A stretch of DNA of 37,955 nt. It comes from Flavobacterium sp. GTDB lineage: Bacteria; Bacteroidota; Bacteroidia; Flavobacteriales; Flavobacteriaceae. The stretch lies in the NCBI RefSeq assembly GCF_028712645.1, contig NZ_JAQTPQ010000003.1, forward strand, positions 1-37,955, written 5' to 3'. A program made the translations under genes and the position numbers. The notes beneath the pieces were generated by a model that searched no databases, was not told the DNA's origin, and worked only from the letters and a program-made list of their open reading frames with translations. Positions 18,901 through 26,655 of the stretch are shown one piece after another; within the stretch, counting starts at the first letter, position 1, and every line of letters starts with the position of its first letter.

Positions 18901-19867
18901 GGTTTCAGGTTCTCTAATTCCAGAAATTTGTAAAGGAGACAATGATGGCGAGTTTAGCATTGATATTTCAGGAGGAACACTTCCTTATAGTGTAAGTTTA
19001 GATAACCCAGCAGGTGTTTATACAACTGGAACTCCAACTCAAACACAGTTTGATTTTACAGGATTAGGCGGAGGAGACCATAAGGTTTATATCCGTGACG
19101 CAAATTTATGTAATGCTGAGTTACCGATTTCTTTACCAGCATCAGTAAAATTAGATCCACAAGCCATTGTTGATTATAGTTGTGTAAACAACGCTCCAAG
19201 CAATACTGTTACAGTAACCGTTGATGCCAGCATAACCAATCCTGCCGATGTCGATTATGCATTAGATGGAATTCCTCCTTATCAAGCTAGCAATGTGTTT
19301 ACCAATGTCTCAGCTGGAACCCATTTTATAAGTGCAAGACATACAAATGGCTGTATTCAGCAAACCCAAAATTTCACTATTCTTCAAATAAATCCTTTGG
19401 CGGTTATTTTGATTAATGGTGGATTGAATGAGATAGTTGCAACAACCACAGGAGGTTCAGGGATTTATCATTATACGTTTAATGGGGAATCCACAGGAAC
19501 TAGCAACACTTATATTTATTATAAAACAGGTGTTTACACTGTTGAAGTTGTAGATAGCGAAGGGTGTACCGCAACGGATACTAAGCCGTTCACATTCATC
19601 GATATTGAAATTCCAAATGTATTTACGCCTAACAATGATGGCAATAATGATACTTGGGGACCAACAAACACGAGGAATTACCCAGACTTAATATATCATA
19701 TTTTTGATCGCTATGGACGTAAAGTAGGAACCTACAGAGAAGGACAATTTTGGGACGGGAAATACAATGGTCTAGAATTGCCTTCGGGGGACTATTGGTA
19801 TGTGTTAAAATTGAATAATGACCAAGACGGAAGAGAATTTATGGGTCATTTTACTCTTTACAGATAA
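9986..19867 (+). CDS. sprB: SprB-like giant gliding-motility adhesin, T9SS type B substrate
   Basis: 3293 aa; signal peptide; DUF11-like module (KIILTKVVQDLLGNNIGGATVNLGDTIEYVIGFQNVGNDSATSFTIKDILP); about 28 SprB repeats (SGGTxPYTYxxxG...GxYTxxVxDxxGC); C-terminal IEIPNVFTPNNDGNNDTWGP...IFDRYGRKVGTYREGQFWDGKYNGLELPSGDYWYVLKLN CHU_C domain. Confidence 0.92.
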   Translation: MKLKNYILYITLIFLSVYYGNAQVKVPFSPRLPGGSIKVKGDIKLVGNSIVNTGPMGSPANTPYVINSDNNGLNMEYIDIDSDASTFSSSSADLNIGTACKRIVYAGLYWSATYPYERSTDAASNIAGTPRITDFNTIKFKLPGGAYLPITADNTIFDGFNIDPFINFPDSPYVCYKDVTSLLQGLPDADGQYVVANVRSAKGQRVNGISAGWSLVVIYEDPTLPSKFISTFDGFAGIHRVNAPSVNVTINGFQTIPSGPVNFSMGVAALEGDRTILGDQFLIKANSVASFTPVGGALNPPGTILAPLSADFFNSTITNNDTQVLSRNPASTNTLGFDLDLVTPPNPSNSIIPNGETGAQLQFTTTTTNGSDAYSVFLTSFAVDIIEPKIILTKVVQDLLGNNIGGATVNLGDTIEYVIGFQNVGNDSATSFTIKDILPVNVVFNPATGLTLPSGATYTYNAGTRTLLFTVPNNLVEKGDSRSEIRIRVSVPIDCNVFKTACSKEIKNQAFASYKGVINTTQITDDPSLSFFSSCALSTPTATNFLANVSGCIYPSSAVLCSASVELTAASGYDSYSWSTSPTGIPVIGTNQTLTVTSLGTYYVRDTATIPCISTIDEVITVVDFNSGLTNPVIPYADQIPICPNDGKKLPLIFLCGLNDHRLIQTNTGALSVIWQKLDPTSCPPIALQSCANENATCTWNQVGTSPDFDAIDEGQYRVILNYAGGCFKRFYFNVFKNPLDPKFTVQDIICTTPGKITITNVPFDYIYSLDNPAGPYQVSPVFTPVSAGTHHVYIQQLGAGDNACLFDVFPIVIRAHVFTTTVTPISPLCFGDKGSIKVAAFDAQPQYTFCLYSGNAALPANLIQCVGPIAQDNYEFPNLNPGTYTVTINTQDGCSNTKTVTITPTPLLTATLALTKPLTPCSNGEITIYPVGGTPPYCYFINGNSVPQCGSNVISVPAPGGTYNIVVVDKNNCTFTLPPITVVSTVAPSYNIIKTDALCSGTSTGTITINVTNANGNAIQYSIDGGTTWLNSNVFNNLPAGNYTVMIKYVTGTAACTITNPITINNPNPITATVTLTTDYTCNSATGSSTNPGLGVITVTGVSGGTAPYTYCIGGTCQAPTASTTTTFTGLVNGNYTITIKDANGCSKTFSKTITPLNPPTNLTFSATALTCPANTTTVTINNVTGGVSPFQYQIVAAPPAFLGSLPTLYQNSKNFSGLPPGTYTFQVIDSKGCTFQKSFTIPVIPPIKVVGTLLNNIVCFGTNSGNIRFTVTNPGTTGYTYTINGGASIAGPGSGIINLTNLATGAYVIIVKSNQTTCTDTATITVVAPPSALAITKTVTPISCTNNGSVVINASGGWGSYSYTLTPPSGPVIGPQLSNSFTNLSTVGLYTITVKDSNGCTVSDTFTLVAPATLTSSISAASDFCYDGTNAATIIITASGGVAPLTYNINGGLFDTNNIFANLTPGSYTIKVKDAAGCELTLPMQTIASQLTISSVLTKGIDCTVSPNAVITNTIAGGYPPYTYKVNSNAGGYPAGPGTATSTPFTFPTAIAGTFQFQITDSKGCVAQSNTITVDPIVNPVINSVIQTQQILCGGDATATINVNIDTTKGVGPFVINVFNNTTSTNYGTQTSSLPAGNYTITVTDANSCTNSKPIAISQPVPIAFTEVLLPITCTGSGTTFGSISVTGLTGGIAPYTYILTNNVGDPTQTYVDATGADYSFTVLNFGIYELDVVDSNNCSVKKQNIVMSSPPSDLTINASILPSTCAAGGTIIVEVAATFTGGPYHFAIYQSPYPPFPDPAYQPADAGFLLQSTFTGLTPGVTYSFVVYDETTQCYYFKTADTPVLSLSNLTSTVTPKNVTCKGNADGNVSFTFGNYNATSVSYTIYNSLTNTAVVPSVSGTIPGLTGLPTSVSNEGPLAPGTYYILFTENDGANAGCTKASSAFTITESATLLSITASEIKKDNCNLNAGIISATGQGGTAPLTYQILLATSPAPTAVSTGWSATNNTLNTESGNYVAYVKDANNCIASFPVIVGLDPTPVITATVTNQCTATGSNFSIDVVLTTVGIAPYTVIIDGAVPVTKTFPFTITNLSPGLHTVQIKDANGCGNTVSNTIYPELILSASFTTLPTCLNNDGTITAIAAGGSGAYTYSLFDSTGTIPLVPAQPSPVFPAQPTGSYQVEVVDTNTLCSKSMPISLVLPTAVTFTTAPSPVSCNGGANGSITVILPVSNDNPNYLYETIAPSPIIFAPQSSNIFAGLTAGTYTIKVTSGRGCSLTQPETITEPSPLTANGSATSFGCASDNSVNTSTLTITESGGTSPYKYSIDGSSYFTTNIFDITDTGAIQNITVYVQDDNGCIATNTVIINPLPKLTSATVAIATPIDCNNTGSVSISVTGGSGNFNYQLLPSGIPQPSNTFSISTPGDYYFQVNDLTTGCHIETLPYTVLPYNTIDVVATTTSDVICFGDANGTIEINVTGYSGAYSYNVFNGVILQTSGIGNTSTNPLPITGLPSGNYTVEVTETVSPFCVKTSNLVIIESPIAPLTLSASETSNVTCDNNKGTITAIATGGWGILEYQLIGPISQVYSSNSTFIDLVAGTYTINVKDTKGCTQTKFVTLTTPNPINATVTPSVGTVACNGDKNASINITNVTGGQGSNYTYTLNTILPTPSSSGPQSTPIFDGLGAGTYNVTVQDGYNCIYTSVNIVIGEPSIITVDLKVATNQSCFNQTTLTLTASGGTPPYTYSADGISYSAGTFNPSITFAVPVGTYHYYVKDNNGCMSFVSNDINIDPLTPLSLTTNTETNLTINCTGESTGVINVSAQGALGNYVYTLLNGVGVPIATEPSQGPTVTANFTGLIAGTYIVRVMSGDCSLDSTVFTISEPTTPITATYTLTDVSCNGANNGKIVINASGGTGIIRYAISPQRNQFFTTSTFDNLAPGNYDVIVQDENGCIAPINFDISEPTPVAVTMVSGSLIPEICKGDNDGEFSIDISGGTLPYSVSLDNPAGVYTTGTPTQTQFDFTGLGGGDHKVYIRDANLCNAELPISLPASVKLDPQAIVDYSCVNNAPSNTVTVTVDASITNPADVDYALDGIPPYQASNVFTNVSAGTHFISARHTNGCIQQTQNFTILQINPLAVILINGGLNEIVATTTGGSGIYHYTFNGESTGTSNTYIYYKTGVYTVEVVDSEGCTATDTKPFTFIDIEIPNVFTPNNDGNNDTWGPTNTRNYPDLIYHIFDRYGRKVGTYREGQFWDGKYNGLELPSGDYWYVLKLNNDQDGREFMGHFTLYR

Positions 19868-19914
19868 ATTATTAAAAAGTAAAAACGCTGTTGACTCAAA
19901 TTAAAATTATTTAA

Positions 19915-20877
19915 ATGAAAAATATAATCCTATCATTTCTACTCTTAGCAATAACCTCAAGTTACTGTCAAGAATTAAATATACCAGTTGCCACTCAATA
20001 CTTGGCTGATAACCCTTTTGTGATATCTCCAACTTTTGCAGGTATTGGCGATAATTTTAGAATAAGAGCTAATGGAATGAAACAGTGGGTTGGAGTAAAA
20101 GAAGCTCCTCAAAACCAAGCCATTTATGCAGATTTTAGAATAGCAGATCAATCTGGGGTTGGGGTATCTTTCTACAATGACAAAAATGGATATACTAGCC
20201 AATCAGGAGCCAAATTTTCCTTTGCTCATCACATCATTTTAGATTATTATTCCAAGCAATATTTGTCTTTTGGAATGTCTTTTAATGTAAATAATTTTAA
20301 AATCGACATAGGACAATTTTCTCCAATTAATTTTGATCCAAGTATTACAGACGATAGATTTACATCCAATAAAAACTTTGATGTGGGTTTATTATACAGA
20401 AATAAAGAGTTTTATTTTAGTTTTAACTTAAGTAATATTTTAGATAAAAACATCGACAAGTTTTCAGGAATTAAGATTGAACCTAATTTACTTCGCAATT
20501 ATCAAATATATTCAGGGTATGTAATTAAAACGCAAAATTGGTCAGAGATAGAGCCGTCTGTATTTTATCAATATTTTGTAAGTGATAAGCGTTCAAGCAC
20601 TGATGTTAATATTAAATACAGAAAATTCAACAATAACGATGATTATTACTGGGCAGGAATTACTTATCGTTTTTTGAATGATCAAATCCTTCAGCCATTA
20701 ACCATAGGACCTATGGCAGGATTCAAAAAAAATGGGTTTTATTTTGGCTATTCTTATCAGCAAACACTTAATGAATTAATTTCCTATAATTCTGGCACTC
20801 ATATTATTACAATAGGATTTGATTTTCTTGCGCATATTAGCAACTGTCCTTGTACACAAAGCCCAGTTCACGATTAA
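19915..20877 (+). CDS. sprF: Type IX secretion system membrane protein PorP/SprF family
   Basis: LNIPVATQYLADNPFVISPTFAGIGDNFRIRANGMKQWVGVKEAPQNQAIYADFRIADQSGVGVSFYNDKNGYTSQSGAKFSFAHH is classic PorP/SprF; directly downstream of the SprB-like gene. Confidence 0.92.
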   Translation: MKNIILSFLLLAITSSYCQELNIPVATQYLADNPFVISPTFAGIGDNFRIRANGMKQWVGVKEAPQNQAIYADFRIADQSGVGVSFYNDKNGYTSQSGAKFSFAHHIILDYYSKQYLSFGMSFNVNNFKIDIGQFSPINFDPSITDDRFTSNKNFDVGLLYRNKEFYFSFNLSNILDKNIDKFSGIKIEPNLLRNYQIYSGYVIKTQNWSEIEPSVFYQYFVSDKRSSTDVNIKYRKFNNNDDYYWAGITYRFLNDQILQPLTIGPMAGFKKNGFYFGYSYQQTLNELISYNSGTHIITIGFDFLAHISNCPCTQSPVHD

Positions 20878-21012
20878 AGATGTATTTATATTTGATAAGT
20901 TGACTAAATTGTTTTTTATTAAAAATAGTTTTATTTCTAAAATTACAACGTTTTCGATACTGAAACGTATTTTGTTTTGCTGTTTTTGAATTTTTCGATA
21001 CAATAAAAATCT

Positions 21013-21020
21013 TATATTTG
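21013..21020 (+). promoter_or_regulatory. Putative -7 element of pgk promoter
   Basis: TATATTTG (TAnnTTTG) 33 bp before the pgk ATG; upstream TTG at 20986-20988 with slightly long spacing. Confidence 0.4.
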
Positions 21021-21053
21021 CTTTTCTATCAAAAAAACTAAAAAAAACTTTCA

Positions 21054-22241
21054 ATGAAAACTATAAACGATTTCGATTTCAAAAACAAAAAAGCCATAAT
21101 TCGTGTTGATTTTAATGTGCCTTTAGACGAAAATTTTAATGTGACCGATGCCACTCGTATTGAGGCCGCTAAACCAACAATAGACAAAATTCTAGCTGAT
21201 GGCGGAAGTGTGATTTTGATGTCACATCTTGGAAGACCAAAAGGTGTAGATAGAAAATATTCATTGGGACATATAATTAAAAAAACCTCTGAAATTCTTG
21301 GTGTAACTGTTCTTTTTTCGCCAAATTGTGTGGGAGAAGAGGCTCAAAAAGCATCAGAGAGATTGCAACCAGGACAGGTTTTGTTGTTAGAAAATTTACG
21401 TTTTCACGCCGAAGAAGAGGCTGGTGATGTTGCTTTTGCAAAAGAATTAGCATCATTGGGTGACATTTATGTAAACGATGCTTTTGGAACAGCACATAGA
21501 GCACATGCTTCGACAACAATAATTGCACAGTTTTTCCCAAATAAAAAATGTTTCGGATTATTATTGGCAAAAGAAATTGAAAGCTTAAACAAGGTTTTAA
21601 AAGATTCTGAAAAACCAGTTACTGCAGTTCTTGGCGGATCGAAAGTGTCTTCTAAAATTACTGTAATCGAAAACATTTTAGACAAAGTTGATCATATGAT
21701 TATTGGTGGTGGAATGACTTTTACTTTCGTGAAAGCGCTAGGCGGTAAAATAGGCGAATCTATTTGTGAAGACGACAAACAAGAATTAGCGTTAGAAATT
21801 TTAAGATTAGCCAAAGAAAAAGGAGTTCAAATTCACATTCCTGTTGACGTTGTTGCTGCAGATGATTTTTCAAATGATGCCAATACTCAAATTGTTGATG
21901 TTCGTGAAATTCCTGATAGATGGCAAGGATTAGATGCAGGACCAAAATCTTTAGAGAACTTCAAAAAAGTTATTTTAGAATCAAAAACTATTCTTTGGAA
22001 CGGACCATTAGGCGTTTTCGAAATGGAAAGTTTTGCTAACGGAACTATTCAATTAGGTAATTTTATTGCTGAAGCAACTGCAAATGGAGCATTTTCGCTT
22101 GTTGGCGGAGGAGACTCTGTTGCTGCGGTAAAACAATTTGGTTTTGAAGACAAAGTGAGTTATGTATCGACAGGTGGAGGAGCAATGCTCGAAATGCTTG
22201 AAGGTAGAATATTACCTGGAATTGCTGCTATTTTAGAATAA
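21054..22241 (+). CDS. pgk: Phosphoglycerate kinase
   Basis: [74 protein letters not shown]. Confidence 0.99.
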   Translation: MKTINDFDFKNKKAIIRVDFNVPLDENFNVTDATRIEAAKPTIDKILADGGSVILMSHLGRPKGVDRKYSLGHIIKKTSEILGVTVLFSPNCVGEEAQKASERLQPGQVLLLENLRFHAEEEAGDVAFAKELASLGDIYVNDAFGTAHRAHASTTIIAQFFPNKKCFGLLLAKEIESLNKVLKDSEKPVTAVLGGSKVSSKITVIENILDKVDHMIIGGGMTFTFVKALGGKIGESICEDDKQELALEILRLAKEKGVQIHIPVDVVAADDFSNDANTQIVDVREIPDRWQGLDAGPKSLENFKKVILESKTILWNGPLGVFEMESFANGTIQLGNFIAEATANGAFSLVGGGDSVAAVKQFGFEDKVSYVSTGGGAMLEMLEGRILPGIAAILE

Positions 22242-22346
22242 TAATATCTTTTTAACAATATTTAAACAAAACTTTAGTTGTAACCTATTAAGTTTGTAAA
22301 TAACAGTTATATAATCGTTTAGAATATAGCCTATTGATTAAAAATT

Positions 22347-24383
22347 ATGATTAAAAAAAACACCATTTTATCGATTTTTCTATTGCTGTCTGCTCAGTTG
22401 TTTTCACAGCAAGTTGCAACAAAAGAAACGCGATTATCCTATTTAGATTCCGTTAAAAATTCATTTACGAAATATGATGTAGCCGCTCGTGTGGACAGTT
22501 TATGGTTGAATGAATTGACAAATCTAGATTTATACAATGATTTATCAGGTGACATCAAGACTATTAATGTTGACGAAAAAGTTGACTACGAATTGTCAAC
22601 AGATTTGCTGAAAGCAAGACTGAAAGCAATGGATGCAAAATCGCCATTTCATATCGAATACAATCAAGGACTTGAAAACATAATCAAATCATTTTTAAAG
22701 AATAGGAAAAAATCTTTTGAACGATTAATGGGTATTTCTGAGTATTATTTTCCAATGTTTGAAGAGGCTTTAGCTAAGAAAAACGTGCCATTGGAGATAA
22801 AATATTTAGCAGTTGTAGAATCAGCATTAAATCCAAAAGCAGTTTCCAGAGTGGGTGCTACAGGACTCTGGCAGTTTATGTATCAAACAGGGAAACTTTA
22901 TAATCTAAATATTGATTCGTATGTTGATGATAGAAGCGATCCTTTAAAAGCTAGTGAAGCAGCAGCGCAATATATGGCTAATATGTATGCCATTTTTGGC
23001 GACTGGGAATTAGTTTTGGCATCGTATAATTCAGGACCAGGAAATGTTACCAAAGCAATTCGACGTTCAGGAGGCCAACAAAATTTCTGGAATATCAAAA
23101 AATTTCTTCCAAAAGAAACTCAAAGTTACGTCCCTGCTTTTCTTGCTACAATGTATATTTTCGAATATCATAACGAACACGGAATACATCCTGAAAGAGC
23201 TATCGTAAATCATTTTGCTACGGATACTATAATGATTAAAAAACAAATGTCGTTTAAACAAATTTCTGATTTGATAGATGTTCCTGTTGCACAATTGCAA
23301 TTATTGAATCCATCTTATAAAATGAACGAGGTTCCGTTTTATGAAAATCAAAATCATTTTTTAAGGTTGCCAAAAGATAAAATCGCCATTTTTACTTCAA
23401 ATGAAGATCGAATTTATGCCTATGTACAACACGAAATGGATCTTCGCGAAAAACCATTTCAGGTTACCAAAGCAATTGCTATAAATGATACAATTAATTA
23501 TACTACTCAAAGGGTAACGGTTCCAAAAACCAAATATTATACGGTACGACGTGGAGATAATCTTGGAGGAATTGCTGATAAATATGATGTCAGTTTGGTA
23601 GATTTGAAAAAATGGAACAAGCTAAAAGGGAATACTATTTCTTATGGGAAGAGCCTAAAAATCATTGCAAGCGAAAGCGTAGTTAGAACTATAAAGAAAG
23701 AACCTAAGACGAATAAAATTCCATTGGAAATTGCGCCAGACAATCAAAAACTTGCTTCAACAGAAGCTAAAACAGCAAAAGCTGAATTAGCCAAGAAATC
23801 TATTAAAATCGATACCTTGTCAACTAATTCAACTTATTACGTTGTTCAAAAAGGCGATAATTTAGGAAATATTGCTAAAAAATTGAATGTTACTGTTGAT
23901 GAAATCAAGCAATGGAATAATCTTTCGGATGCAAATATTAAATTAGGAGCATCGTTGCAAGTGGCTAATATTGATACAGAATCTCAAGAAATTGCTCCAA
24001 CCTCCAAGTTTGAAAACGTAGAATACGTGGTTAAAAAAGGAGATAATTTAGGGAATATTTCCAAAAAATTTGGGTCATCTATTGATGATATTAAATTATG
24101 GAATAATTTACAAAATCCAAATATCTCTCTAGGAAGCACCTTGATAGTTGCCAAAAATGAAATCCCAATTGCAAGTAAAACTGCCGAAAAAACTTTCAAG
24201 AAAAAAGAAAGTTTAGCATCTGTTTCAAAAAAGAATGCTACAGATTATTATGTAAAAAAAGGGGATTCATTATACAGCATTGCTAAAAAATATCCTGGCG
24301 TAAGCATTTCCGACATTAAAAAATGGAACGATATTCGCGAAGGAGAATTGAAACCCGGAATGAAGTTAAAAATAAACGGATAA
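22347..24383 (+). CDS. mltD: MltD-type lytic transglycosylase with four LysM modules
   Basis: SLT core LAVVESALNPKAVSRVGATGLWQFM...ASYNSGPGNV; four LysM copies (YYTVRRGDNLGGIADKY; YYVVQKGDNLGNIAKKL; YVVKKGDNLGNISKKF; YYVKKGDSLYSIAKKY). Confidence 0.93.
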   Translation: MIKKNTILSIFLLLSAQLFSQQVATKETRLSYLDSVKNSFTKYDVAARVDSLWLNELTNLDLYNDLSGDIKTINVDEKVDYELSTDLLKARLKAMDAKSPFHIEYNQGLENIIKSFLKNRKKSFERLMGISEYYFPMFEEALAKKNVPLEIKYLAVVESALNPKAVSRVGATGLWQFMYQTGKLYNLNIDSYVDDRSDPLKASEAAAQYMANMYAIFGDWELVLASYNSGPGNVTKAIRRSGGQQNFWNIKKFLPKETQSYVPAFLATMYIFEYHNEHGIHPERAIVNHFATDTIMIKKQMSFKQISDLIDVPVAQLQLLNPSYKMNEVPFYENQNHFLRLPKDKIAIFTSNEDRIYAYVQHEMDLREKPFQVTKAIAINDTINYTTQRVTVPKTKYYTVRRGDNLGGIADKYDVSLVDLKKWNKLKGNTISYGKSLKIIASESVVRTIKKEPKTNKIPLEIAPDNQKLASTEAKTAKAELAKKSIKIDTLSTNSTYYVVQKGDNLGNIAKKLNVTVDEIKQWNNLSDANIKLGASLQVANIDTESQEIAPTSKFENVEYVVKKGDNLGNISKKFGSSIDDIKLWNNLQNPNISLGSTLIVAKNEIPIASKTAEKTFKKKESLASVSKKNATDYYVKKGDSLYSIAKKYPGVSISDIKKWNDIREGELKPGMKLKING

Positions 24384-24431
24384 TACAATAATCTTCTATA
24401 AATTTGGGTTTTATTTCATAATTGAACTATA

Positions 24432-25406
24432 ATGAATAAAACCCATTTTTTATTTCTTCTCATTTCCATTGTATTTTTTTCTTGTGCCAAGAAAAAAGAC
24501 AATCTACCACGAAAAGCATCGGGCAAAATCAATACTATTTCAGTAATCATTGATGACCAGTTATGGAATGGCGAGATTGGCGACAGCATTCGAAATAAGT
24601 TTGCATCACCAGTTATTGGATTACCACAGGAAGAACCTCTTTTCACCATAAATCAATATCCCGTCAAACTTATGGAGGGATTTATGACCGATAGTCGGAC
24701 GATTATCGTTGTAAAAAAAGAAGATAAAAACAAATTTGAAATAAAGAAAGATCAATACGCATCTCCACAAAATGTATTTCATATTTCCGGAAAAACTGGT
24801 GCCGAAATTCTTAAAATTATTGAAAAGAATTTTTCCAAAATAATTCAAATCATTAAGGAAACAGAAATCGCCGAAAATCAAAGAATTATTAAACAATCAC
24901 CACTTAACACGAATGCAATTACTAATGCGTTTCATATTTCTTTAAATGCACCTTCTGGTTATTTGTATGTGCTCAAGAAAGATAATTTTCTTTGGTTAAA
25001 GAAAGAAATTGTCAGCGGAAATACCAGTCTTTTAATTTATCAAGTTCCAATTAATTCTATTAAAAAAGATTCAAATTTAATTTCCAATATTATCAAAATG
25101 CGCGATTCTATTGGGGAATTGTATATTCGAGGAACTGAACCTGATACACGAATGATTACTGAGGAAGGATACGCACCTTATTTTTCTAAAACTAAATTAG
25201 ACGGAAAAGAAACTTATGAAACTAAGGGAACTTGGGCATTAAAAAACGATTTTATGGCAGGACCATTCATAAATTATGCAATTGTTGATGAAGACCATAA
25301 CAGAATTCTAGTTTTAGAGGGATTTTGTTACTCTCCTTCTAGAGAAGAACGAGATTTAATGCTCGAATTAGAGTCCATCATCAAATCAATTAAACTCTTA
25401 AAATAA
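24432..25406 (+). CDS. DUF4837-like lipoprotein
   Basis: Lipobox-like LLISIVFFSCAKKKD; body (ISVIIDDQLWNGEIGDSIRNKFASPVIGLPQEEPLFTINQYP) resembles DUF4837. Confidence 0.8.
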   Translation: MNKTHFLFLLISIVFFSCAKKKDNLPRKASGKINTISVIIDDQLWNGEIGDSIRNKFASPVIGLPQEEPLFTINQYPVKLMEGFMTDSRTIIVVKKEDKNKFEIKKDQYASPQNVFHISGKTGAEILKIIEKNFSKIIQIIKETEIAENQRIIKQSPLNTNAITNAFHISLNAPSGYLYVLKKDNFLWLKKEIVSGNTSLLIYQVPINSIKKDSNLISNIIKMRDSIGELYIRGTEPDTRMITEEGYAPYFSKTKLDGKETYETKGTWALKNDFMAGPFINYAIVDEDHNRILVLEGFCYSPSREERDLMLELESIIKSIKLLK

Positions 25407-25416
25407 AAAATAGTAT

Positions 25417-25863
25417 ATGGAATTAAAATGGCAAATAAAATCCTTTGAAGACCTTACTTCTCACGAATTATATGACATTCTAAAATTAAGAAGCACCATT
25501 TTTGTGGTCGAACAAAACTGTGTTTATCTCGATCCAGATGGAAAAGACAAATTAGCATTGCATCTTTTTGGCACTTTCGCGGGCAAAATTGTAGCTTATT
25601 CCAGACTCTTCAAAGCAGGAATTTCTTTTGATAATTCCTCCATTGGGAGAGTGGTTGTTGATGCAGATTATCGTGATCGAAAATGGGGTCACGACTTAAT
25701 GAGAGAAGCAATTGCGGGAATTAAAAATCATTTTGGCGAAAGTAAAATCACCATTGGCGCACAATTGTATTTACAAAAATTCTACGAAAGTCACGGATTC
25801 GTTCAAACCAGCGAGATGTATCTGGAAGATGATATTCCGCATATTGAAATGAAAAAAGTGTAA
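25417..25863 (+). CDS. GNAT family N-acetyltransferase (ElaA-like)
   Basis: WQIKSFEDLTSHELYDILKLRSTIFVVEQNCVYLDPDGKDKLALHL...IGRVVVDADYRDRKWGHDLM. Confidence 0.9.
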   Translation: MELKWQIKSFEDLTSHELYDILKLRSTIFVVEQNCVYLDPDGKDKLALHLFGTFAGKIVAYSRLFKAGISFDNSSIGRVVVDADYRDRKWGHDLMREAIAGIKNHFGESKITIGAQLYLQKFYESHGFVQTSEMYLEDDIPHIEMKKV

Positions 25864-26655
25864 TTATAATTTAGTTATAAAAAGTTCTACCCGTCTGTCT
25901 TGAGCGTCTTCTTTTCCAAGTGGGAAACGATTTCCATATCCTTTGTAAGTCATTCTGTAGGGGCTTATTCCTTTTGACCGAAGGTATGAAAACACATTTT
26001 TAGCTCTGTTTATAGAAAGATTTCTGTCTTGGGTTTCCCTGTCAATTGCATCGGAATATTTACTCGAAGTGCAACATACATGGCCTTTAATTTCGAAGCG
26101 TAGTGTCTTGTGTTTTTCCAATGAAACAATAATTCTGTCCAATTCTTTTTTTGCTTTTGAAGAAAGAAGGCTCGAGCCCATATCGAACGAAACCCTGTTT
26201 AAAATGATGAGGTCTCCTACTTTTGGGTTTCCCGGAAAGAAAGTGTAAATGGTTTTCGTATTAAAAATCAAGTCGACACGCCTATTTTTATCACGTTTTT
26301 TTTGCAAATTTTTCACCGTGTCTTTATCAAGATTCACACGTCCTCTTCCTTCGCAAATAAAAATTTTATTTTGAGGAACACCATTAGAAATCAAAATTTT
26401 CTGAACGGTCGAAACTCTTTTTTCGGATAATTTATCATTGTAATCCTCAGTTCCTCTATCATCACAATACCCATAAAGATGAATGGATTCAAAATGGGGA
26501 AAATCAGCAGAGTTGATAAGGTCAGTAATTGTATTAATTTGGGTTTTATTCAAAGCAAATTTATCAAAATCAAAATAAACGGATTGTCCAGCATTTTCTT
26601 GAGCTAGAAGATGACCGAAAAACAAAAGAAGTACTATTTGAAAGCCTCTTCTCAT
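25864..26655 (-). CDS. Secreted protein with two tandem OmpA-like domains
   Basis: First domain VYFDFDKFALN...IHLYGYCDDRGTEDYNDKLSEKR...RRVDLIF; second NRVSFDMGSSLLSSKAKKELDRI...IKGHVCCTSS...LSINRAKNVFSYLRSKGI...RRVELFI. ORF track start is a GTG at 26658; ATG at 26655. Confidence 0.88.
   Translation of the reverse strand: MRRGFQIVLLLFFGHLLAQENAGQSVYFDFDKFALNKTQINTITDLINSADFPHFESIHLYGYCDDRGTEDYNDKLSEKRVSTVQKILISNGVPQNKIFICEGRGRVNLDKDTVKNLQKKRDKNRRVDLIFNTKTIYTFFPGNPKVGDLIILNRVSFDMGSSLLSSKAKKELDRIIVSLEKHKTLRFEIKGHVCCTSSKYSDAIDRETQDRNLSINRAKNVFSYLRSKGISPYRMTYKGYGNRFPLGKEDAQDRRVELFITKL

Noticed and set aside
20941-20980. Weak ACGTTTT...GAAACGT inverted repeat upstream of pgk
   Set aside because: Only 6 matching bases per arm in AT-rich DNA, no T-run; not distinguishable from chance.
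21277-21945. Minus-strand ORFs of 97, 72 and 61 aa
   Set aside because: Antisense to pgk, a strongly conserved gene; low-complexity translations.
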